Positions 47,673 through 53,055 of a DNA stretch of 53,055 nt are shown here, in pieces. Source of the DNA: Tieghemiomyces parasiticus (lineage: Eukaryota; Kickxellomycota; Dimargaritomycetes; Dimargaritales; Dimargaritaceae); assembly GCA_027575765.1 (NCBI GenBank), contig JANBPT010000226.1, positions 1 through 53,055 of the forward strand, read 5' to 3'. A program made the position numbers and the translations under genes. Numbering within the stretch: the stretch's first letter is position 1; each line of letters starts with the position of its first letter. Below the pieces are notes generated by a model. That model did no database searches and was not told the DNA's origin. It saw nothing but the letters and a program-made list of their open reading frames with translations.

Positions 47673-49565
47673 TCACATCGGAGGAGGCGGTGGGGGAGCA
47701 TCTTCGGTGGGTGGAGGCGGAGGTGGAGCCCCCGAATCGTCCGCAGGTGGCGGCGGCGGTGGGGGAGGTTGCTGGCTATCCTGAGCCGCTAACGCTGACG
47801 GGTCCGCAGCACCGACGTGCCACGCTGAAGCGTCCCCACCTTGGGGGTACCCATAGAGGCTGTAATAGTAAGCATAGTATGCCGCGTACTCAGCGGGATA
47901 TCCCGCCGCCGAAGCGTCACCAGCGGCGGCAGGTGTTTCACCGTCGGCACCGGGTGCCGCCGCGGGTTGCTGTCCCCAAGCGGCGCCGTACGCGTACGCA
48001 TTCGGGTCACCTCCATACGCGGCGGCCGCCGGGTCAGTATAGTAGCCAGGGTAAGCGTTCGGAGGGCCGGCGGCAGCCGACGAGGCAGGTGGGTGGTAGT
48101 CAGGGTTAGTGTTGGCGGTGCCGCTGGGTGACCAGGCCTGCTGCTGGCGAGGCATAGGGTACGGTGCGGAGCGGTCCCGCGGGCGACGGTCTCGTTGGCC
48201 ACGTTGATAGCTACCACCGCCACTAGCGTATCCCCGACGGTAACTATCCCCGCCGGGTGGCAGGGGATCATGGTTTGCCGAGTAATCCGGGTCCCCGCTC
48301 CCGCCGCCGAGAGGGATGCTGTTCGATCCAGTGCCGAATGGGGCAGGTGGCCGACGCGGCCGACGTTCGTAGTCACCACCACTGCCGCTTCCAAAGGACG
48401 GACGACGAGGGCGTGGTCGACCAACGCCCATGGCGGGCGCTCCCGACGATGGGTCGGGCACGGCCTCCCCAAGCTCGGCCATCAGGCTGTTGTAGTCTTG
48501 GTTTAACTGTTCGTCCTGGTGGCGGGACTCGCGTTGGAAATTCGGGTCATGTTTGACACGACAATCGCGTTCGGTATGGCCGACCCCTCTACAGGCGCGG
48601 CACACGACATTATTAGTCACATTGACCGTCTCGGTACACTCGAACTTGCGGTGACCGGTTTTACCGCAATTGTTGCAAACGACGGCCGCGTCGTCGCGGA
48701 GGGTCCCGTTAAGCGCCGCCAGCTCGCGCAGCTGTTCCTGTTTAAGGTGGTTCTGGTCCTCAGGAATCATCGTCGACGTGGTGATAATCTTTTTGATCAT
48801 TTCGATGGCCTTCTGGATCTTTTCGTACGAATCGGCGCTAATATAGCAGTGTAGTTCCTCCTCAGAACCGCGAATCTGGGACATGTCTGTACTGCGGCCC
48901 TCCTTAATACTACCTTTGCCACGGATACTGATCTTGGCCCCGGTGGTTTCCTCCATCTTTCTCAGTGTATGGCCGCGGGGCCCGATCAGTAGCCCGATGA
49001 AATTGATATGCGGGTGCTCCTTCGCCGGGATGTAGAACTTATCAAACACGCGCTCCGGACGGCGGTAGTCGGCCGGCGGCTGGTAATCCTGATCTAGGTC
49101 CTGGGCCTTACGGACCAGCCGGTGGCGCTCGTCCTCGAGCTTCCTACGATACCGCTGCTCACGCGTGTTGACCCGCTTGCCGTCTGCGTTGTACATGGGC
49201 TCTGGTGACGGCGACCGTTCACCTTCCGGGGGTACTACGTCCCGGGTGCGCAGCTGGTTGCCGATCTCCTCGATGCGCACGTGGATGGCGTAGAGATCGA
49301 GCTGCTCCTTGGTCAGGTTGGCGGTAACGGCCATGGGAGCCGTGGGCGCGTCGGTCGGCTCATTACCCCAGCGGGAACGGCGACGCCGGCGGCGGGCCTC
49401 GGAATCTTGGTTGATTTCGCGAGTCTCCGCCGCCGCATCGTCGGGGCCGTTGGGCAGCGGGGTGAGGAGTGGGGCCGATTGCGTTGTGATGCGCTTGGAC
49501 ACCTCGGCGGCTCTGGCGCGGGCTGCAGCCAGGGCCTCGGCTACGGAAGCCGGGTGGGTACTCAT
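47673..49565 (-). CDS. MSL5: Branchpoint-binding protein (BBP/SF1), splicing factor
   Basis: 630 residues from the ATG at 49565; the frame extends 18 codons upstream but only from a non-ATG codon, and MSTHPAS gives the natural start. The protein recognises the intron branchpoint in the first spliceosomal complex and contacts U2AF. It has a SRWGNEP sequence matching the U2AF-ligand region of SF1, the SPSPEPMYNADGKRVNTREQ helix-hairpin segment (about 118-137), a KH-QUA2 domain (about 172-267, with FIGLLIGPRGHTLRKME), and two CCHC zinc knuckles (CNNCGKTGHRKFEC at 297-310 and CRACRGVGHTERDC at 322-335). The tail is Gly/Tyr/Ala-rich and ends in polyproline, fitting binding of WW/SH3-type splicing partners. 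No intron is present in the frame. Confidence 0.95.
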   Translation of the reverse strand: MSTHPASVAEALAAARARAAEVSKRITTQSAPLLTPLPNGPDDAAAETREINQDSEARRRRRRSRWGNEPTDAPTAPMAVTANLTKEQLDLYAIHVRIEEIGNQLRTRDVVPPEGERSPSPEPMYNADGKRVNTREQRYRRKLEDERHRLVRKAQDLDQDYQPPADYRRPERVFDKFYIPAKEHPHINFIGLLIGPRGHTLRKMEETTGAKISIRGKGSIKEGRSTDMSQIRGSEEELHCYISADSYEKIQKAIEMIKKIITTSTMIPEDQNHLKQEQLRELAALNGTLRDDAAVVCNNCGKTGHRKFECTETVNVTNNVVCRACRGVGHTERDCRVKHDPNFQRESRHQDEQLNQDYNSLMAELGEAVPDPSSGAPAMGVGRPRPRRPSFGSGSGGDYERRPRRPPAPFGTGSNSIPLGGGSGDPDYSANHDPLPPGGDSYRRGYASGGGSYQRGQRDRRPRDRSAPYPMPRQQQAWSPSGTANTNPDYHPPASSAAAGPPNAYPGYYTDPAAAAYGGDPNAYAYGAAWGQQPAAAPGADGETPAAAGDASAAGYPAEYAAYYAYYYSLYGYPQGGDASAWHVGAADPSALAAQDSQQPPPPPPPPADDSGAPPPPPPTEDAPPPPPPM

Positions 49566-50688
49566 GGTGTAGATATTAGCGCGATGAAGGCGTAGGCGAA
49601 ATAGGTGGAGGCAAAGCAAAAGCCGAATTACTAGCTAACCGGAATCTGCCGTTAAAAAAAAGGAGAGGGCGATGAAGTGGAGCGTGATCACGAGTGTGCG
49701 AAGGCGATACAGAGTGCAGGAGGAAAAAAATTATGGCTTGTGGTCAGTGGTTGGGCAATGAGAAGAGATTCGGCCAGTAGCCAGCAATTACGATCGCGAT
49801 GCTACTCGTTTTTTTTCGCCATCGTCCTACTCGACAGCACGAGCCCGCTCGCCCACTAACGGCAATAGCTCCACCAAAGCATTGGTTGATGTGGGGTTGG
49901 TCATTGCCCAAAGCATTGTAGGCATGACCTTGCTCGCCCTGTATGGTACCCGGCCCGGAAGGCAAGCTAGCAGGCGTGTGCCGCCGCTGGTGTCTGTAGA
50001 CCCAAATCTCCTTTGAGGCTGGATGCACAAGGCATACTGGCGCCGGCCGGTAGTCCTCGCCGGGGTTCCTTCACCAACTCTACAGCTATTGTTGGCGCAG
50101 CCCAATGTTGGTGCGTTGGGAATGGCGACTGGGAGGCAAGGGACTGTAGCAACAGTTGAACACCATGCTGTAGCCTTCACTGCCTGAGCTTCCCATTACC
50201 ATTCCAGTTGCCCGTCACAAGCCAACAGTCCAGGCCACCTCACTGCCACCCTCCGCTGCAGAGCCTAGTCCATGGCCAGCGACTCCTTGCCCTTAGCGTC
50301 TTGCTGTCCCCCTTACCCTCCAGTCCCCGTGACTCACTGACGGGAACGGGTCGGAAGCCAGCTGATGAAAACGCGATGATCGTTGGCGTGAAGCTTGCCA
50401 GGCCATGGCGAGCGGAACTCCACAGCCGAGCATGGTCGGCTGCGTGTGTGGACGGCCTTACCACCTCAGGCCGATTCCACTGCGCCAAGTGACTGCCCTA
50501 CTTAACGTTCCTGCCGTTGGTCTGCGCTTCCCTGTTCCGCACTCATTTATCTGGACCCCTTTCAAGCCCGCACCTACTTTCTCATTGCCGCGCAGTTACC
50601 CCTCCTTGCTTCCGTACTCTCTCTTCCGCACCCTCCCTCGCAACCCCCGCTTCTCCCCTCCCCTCCCCTCCCAGCCCACCCACTCGCT
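49566..50688. other. Divergent promoter region between BBP and MMSDH genes
   Basis: 1.1 kb separating two head-to-head genes. The last 150 bases before 50689 are C/T-rich, a likely leader of the dehydrogenase gene. No coding or RNA gene recognised. Confidence 0.45.
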
Positions 50689-52194
50689 ATGGCCGCTAAC
50701 ACCAGCACCACGGTGCCCCACCTCACCAACTGGGTCAACAACGAGGCCAAGGCCTGCGTGGCTGGCTCTGATGTCTCGTATCTGGCCGTGACTACCCCGC
50801 ATACCGGGGCGACCATTGCCCGTGTGCCGCTGTCGCATGCGGCCGATGTAGATGAGGCCGTCGGCGCCGCCCAGGCCGCCTACCCAGGGTGGAGTGGTCG
50901 TACCTTTAAGGACCGCGCCCAGTTCCTCCTCCGTTTCTACCGTGTCCTGACCGACCACCTGGACGAACTAGCGGTGCTCATCGTATCGGAGCACGGCAAG
51001 ACCCGCGACGAGGCTGTCGGCGAAATTAAGAAGGGTCTCGAGACCCTCGAGTATGCTATCAGTCTCCCACAGACTGCCGCCGGCCGCATCCTCGAGGTGT
51101 CTCGTGGGGTGACCTGCCATGATACCCGCGTGCCCCTGGGCGTGGTGGCCAGCGTTGTGCCGTTCAATTTCCCCTTCATGGTCCCGTTTTGGACCCTGCC
51201 CATCGCCGTCGGATGTGGTAACACCTTCGTGCTTAAGCCCTCCGAAAAGGTCCCACTCACCATGGACCTTGTGGCCCGGCTGGCCGCCGGAGTGTTCCCG
51301 CCGGGCGTGTTCAATCTGGTCCACGGAGACAAGGACGTGGTGCGTCCGTTGCTCGAACACCCGCAGGTCCGTGCCGTCACCTTCGTGGGGACCACCAAGG
51401 TTGCCGAACTCGTGTCGCGTGAGTGTCGCGCCCTTAACAAACGATGCCTGGCCCTGGGCGGCGCCAAGAACCACCTGGTGGCCATGCCCGATTGCGACGT
51501 AGAGCTCACCGCCCAGGACGTGGTCAACTCGTACACCGGGTGTGCCGGCCAGCGGTGCATGGCCGCCTCCGTTCTCCTGGTCGTCGGCTCACAGCCCCAG
51601 CTGGTCGAGGCCATCGTCGCCAAGAGCCGAGCCCTGCGCCCCGGGTCAGGTCCGCGTGAGGTCGGACCCGTTATTGATCACGCCTCTCGCGACCGCATCC
51701 TTGACTACATCAAGCTGAGTGCCAAGGACGGCGCCGAGCTACTAGTGGACGGTCGTATCCACCCGGACTTTGCCCAGATCGCTACTACCTGCCCTGAAGG
51801 GTCCTGGGTAGGCCCCACGGTGATCCTTCACCGCCAGCCCGCCGACGCCGCCCTCCACGACGAGATTTTTGGGCCGGTCCTGTCCATCCTCCAGGTAGAC
51901 ACTCCCGAACAGGCCCTCGCGATCGAAAATGCCAACCCCTACGGTAACGCCGCCTGCATCTACACCACCAGCGGCGCAGTGGCCCAGCATTTCACCGGCC
52001 GATTCCGCGCCGGCATGATCGGTGTTAATATCGGTGTCCCTGTACCCCGCGAGCCCTTCTCGTTCGGCGGGATTGAGGCCAGCAAGTTTGGCGACATGGA
52101 TATCACTGGCGACGGCGGCATTGAGTTCTTCACTTACCGTCGTAAGGTTACCACCAAGTGGGGTGCGCCCGTGGAGAAGTCGTGGCTCAATTGA
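50689..52194 (+). CDS. ALDH6A1: Methylmalonate-semialdehyde dehydrogenase (CoA-acylating)
   Basis: A 501-residue aldehyde dehydrogenase converting methylmalonate or malonate semialdehyde to propionyl- or acetyl-CoA with NAD and CoA, in valine, thymine and inositol or beta-alanine breakdown. Family marks: VPFNFPFMVPFW with the oxyanion Asn (about 160), KPSEKVP, TFVGTTKVAE, LGGAKNH where other ALDHs have the general-base Glu (its absence is typical of the CoA-acylating type), and AGQRCMA with catalytic C290. The C-terminal GGIEASKFGDMDITGDGG is close to the family KSS-F-GD pattern. No mitochondrial presequence is visible at the N-terminus, so it may be cytosolic, or the targeting exon lies upstream. 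Absence of this gene from baker's yeast argues for a non-yeast host. Confidence 0.95.
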   Translation: MAANTSTTVPHLTNWVNNEAKACVAGSDVSYLAVTTPHTGATIARVPLSHAADVDEAVGAAQAAYPGWSGRTFKDRAQFLLRFYRVLTDHLDELAVLIVSEHGKTRDEAVGEIKKGLETLEYAISLPQTAAGRILEVSRGVTCHDTRVPLGVVASVVPFNFPFMVPFWTLPIAVGCGNTFVLKPSEKVPLTMDLVARLAAGVFPPGVFNLVHGDKDVVRPLLEHPQVRAVTFVGTTKVAELVSRECRALNKRCLALGGAKNHLVAMPDCDVELTAQDVVNSYTGCAGQRCMAASVLLVVGSQPQLVEAIVAKSRALRPGSGPREVGPVIDHASRDRILDYIKLSAKDGAELLVDGRIHPDFAQIATTCPEGSWVGPTVILHRQPADAALHDEIFGPVLSILQVDTPEQALAIENANPYGNAACIYTTSGAVAQHFTGRFRAGMIGVNIGVPVPREPFSFGGIEASKFGDMDITGDGGIEFFTYRRKVTTKWGAPVEKSWLN

Positions 52195-52708
52195 GGTGGA
52201 GAGTTTAGGGAATCCCCCCCCGTCTAGTTCTTTCGGTAGCGTACGGCCTTAATTGTCTAATCGTGCACCAGCATGCACTGGCGTTCCATGCCCAATACTT
52301 GTTTTTCCTATATAAAGTGGCCTAGTAACGAAGTGCTATTCTGCGCTACCTGGGCAGCTCGACTCCACCATTGTATGATAAATCGAGTCACATGACACAA
52401 AATCTATGGACAGTTGTGCGAAGGGGTTTCCAGCCTTCGCAGCTAGCATTTATGGCGGCCAGTATCTTGCATCCGGTACTGCGGTAGACTCTGAGAGTTG
52501 CGGCGTTTGCGCTTGGCTAGCAGGCTGGTAGGTATCAGGGCCGACCAGGTTGGTTACTCGACAGGCTTTTCTACCGCAGCATCCCCACCAAGGTTCCCGT
52601 ACCGTTCAGCCCTTCTCCGCCGCACCTCTCGTTTTGTTCATTTCAACATTCGCTCGGTTGACCCAACCCTTGACTTCACCAAGGCTTCTTTCAGCTCATT
52701 CCACCGCC
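52195..52708. other. 3' region of MMSDH gene and promoter of the next gene
   Basis: A TATATAAA at 52309-52316 lies about 390 bases before the ATG at 52709; it may be a promoter element of that gene, though the distance is long. The stretch just before the ATG is C/T-rich. Confidence 0.45.
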
Positions 52709-53055
52709 ATGCCTGCCACCACCACTGTCGTCTCCGCTTCTCTCTCTCAAGGCCCTGAAGTCCTGTGGCCAGGTAGGCTGAGTTCCCCTCCCCCGGCCGT
52801 ACTTTTAAGCTCCGCCGGATATAGTACGCCCCCCCCCGCCCTATGAACGAACAGGTCCGACCATGACTAATCGGACTGGTGGTATTCATGAACTCCTCCC
52901 GCCTCCCATTGTCCCCCATGTATCGCTTCAGAGGCGACAAGCACCATGGCGGTTCCCAAATATTACCCCATAGACCCTGAGGAGCGTCTAGCCTTTGTCA
53001 GGCCTGGCCCCAGCAAGCGCGTCACTCCGTTCCAATTCAAGGTTTACGACTTGTG
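52709..53055 (+). CDS. Start of an unidentified gene, two exons visible, truncated at the window edge
   Basis: Exon 1 runs 52709-52772 (ATGCCTGCC..., ending CTGTGGCCAG before donor GTAGGC). A 159-bp intron follows, with acceptor CTTCAG ending at 52931. Exon 2 from 52932 continues to the window end. Phase 1 is respected on both sides, giving ...VLWPEATSTMAVPKYYPIDP and then EERLAFVRPGPSKRVTPFQF. An alternative start is the ATG at 52945, using exon 2 alone. The visible 60 residues do not identify the family for me. The exon 2 sequence looks conserved (charged and aromatic, no low complexity). Confidence 0.55.

Noticed and set aside
47690..48556. Plus- and minus-strand frames overlapping the BBP tail
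   Set aside because: Shadows of the GC-rich disordered tail of BBP.

Overview
The window reads as nuclear DNA of a filamentous or zoosporic fungus. It carries spliced, GC-rich protein genes with short GTAAGT-type introns of about 140 to 290 bp (one is 1168 bp), separated by gene-poor stretches of 0.3 to 2.9 kb. Fungal markers are DBP2, DBP3, ATM1, the branchpoint-binding protein and IML1. The CoA-acylating methylmalonate-semialdehyde dehydrogenase, the mariner-type transposon remnants and two unusual Myb/SANT proteins fit a non-yeast, possibly early-diverging lineage. The species cannot be fixed from the sequence alone.

Left part (1-13.5 kb): the 3' end of a malate dehydrogenase gene; a gene-poor 2.8 kb; a divergent pair of related Myb/SANT-domain genes (the right-hand one needs an upstream exon); the mitochondrial ABC exporter ATM1 with one intron; and two secreted proteins of unknown function, one of them a tiny cationic cysteine-free peptide precursor with a clear TATA box.

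Transposon-rich part (13.7-21.3 kb): four same-strand mariner-like transposase remnants surround a gene for an orphan seven-transmembrane protein with a large ectodomain. Two remnants share an almost identical 437-bp core although their flanks have diverged, so they are mosaics and form direct repeats around the receptor-like gene.

Housekeeping part (21.8-31.5 kb): DBP3 (ribosome biogenesis) converges on thymidylate kinase (four exons; one intron is stop-free and in frame), followed by IML1, a very long GATOR1/SEACIT subunit that restrains TORC1.

Right part (33-53 kb): a mucin-like secreted protein with a polybasic core; two tandem 163-aa RNase H1 paralogs with eroded catalytic acids; DBP2, whose 1168-bp intron interrupts helicase motif V; a disordered protein with three copies of a PF(K/Q)KRD(K/R)IP motif and a C-terminal CaaX box; the branchpoint-binding protein MSL5/SF1; methylmalonate-semialdehyde dehydrogenase; and the first exons of an unidentified gene running off the end.

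The genes do not form one pathway. RNA metabolism is over-represented (DBP3, DBP2, RNase H pair, BBP). The least explained items are the CaaX repeat-motif protein, the SANT pair with targeting-like N-termini, the RNase H pair and the orphan 7TM protein. All exon structures were inferred by eye from splice consensus, reading phase and family conservation; no search was run.
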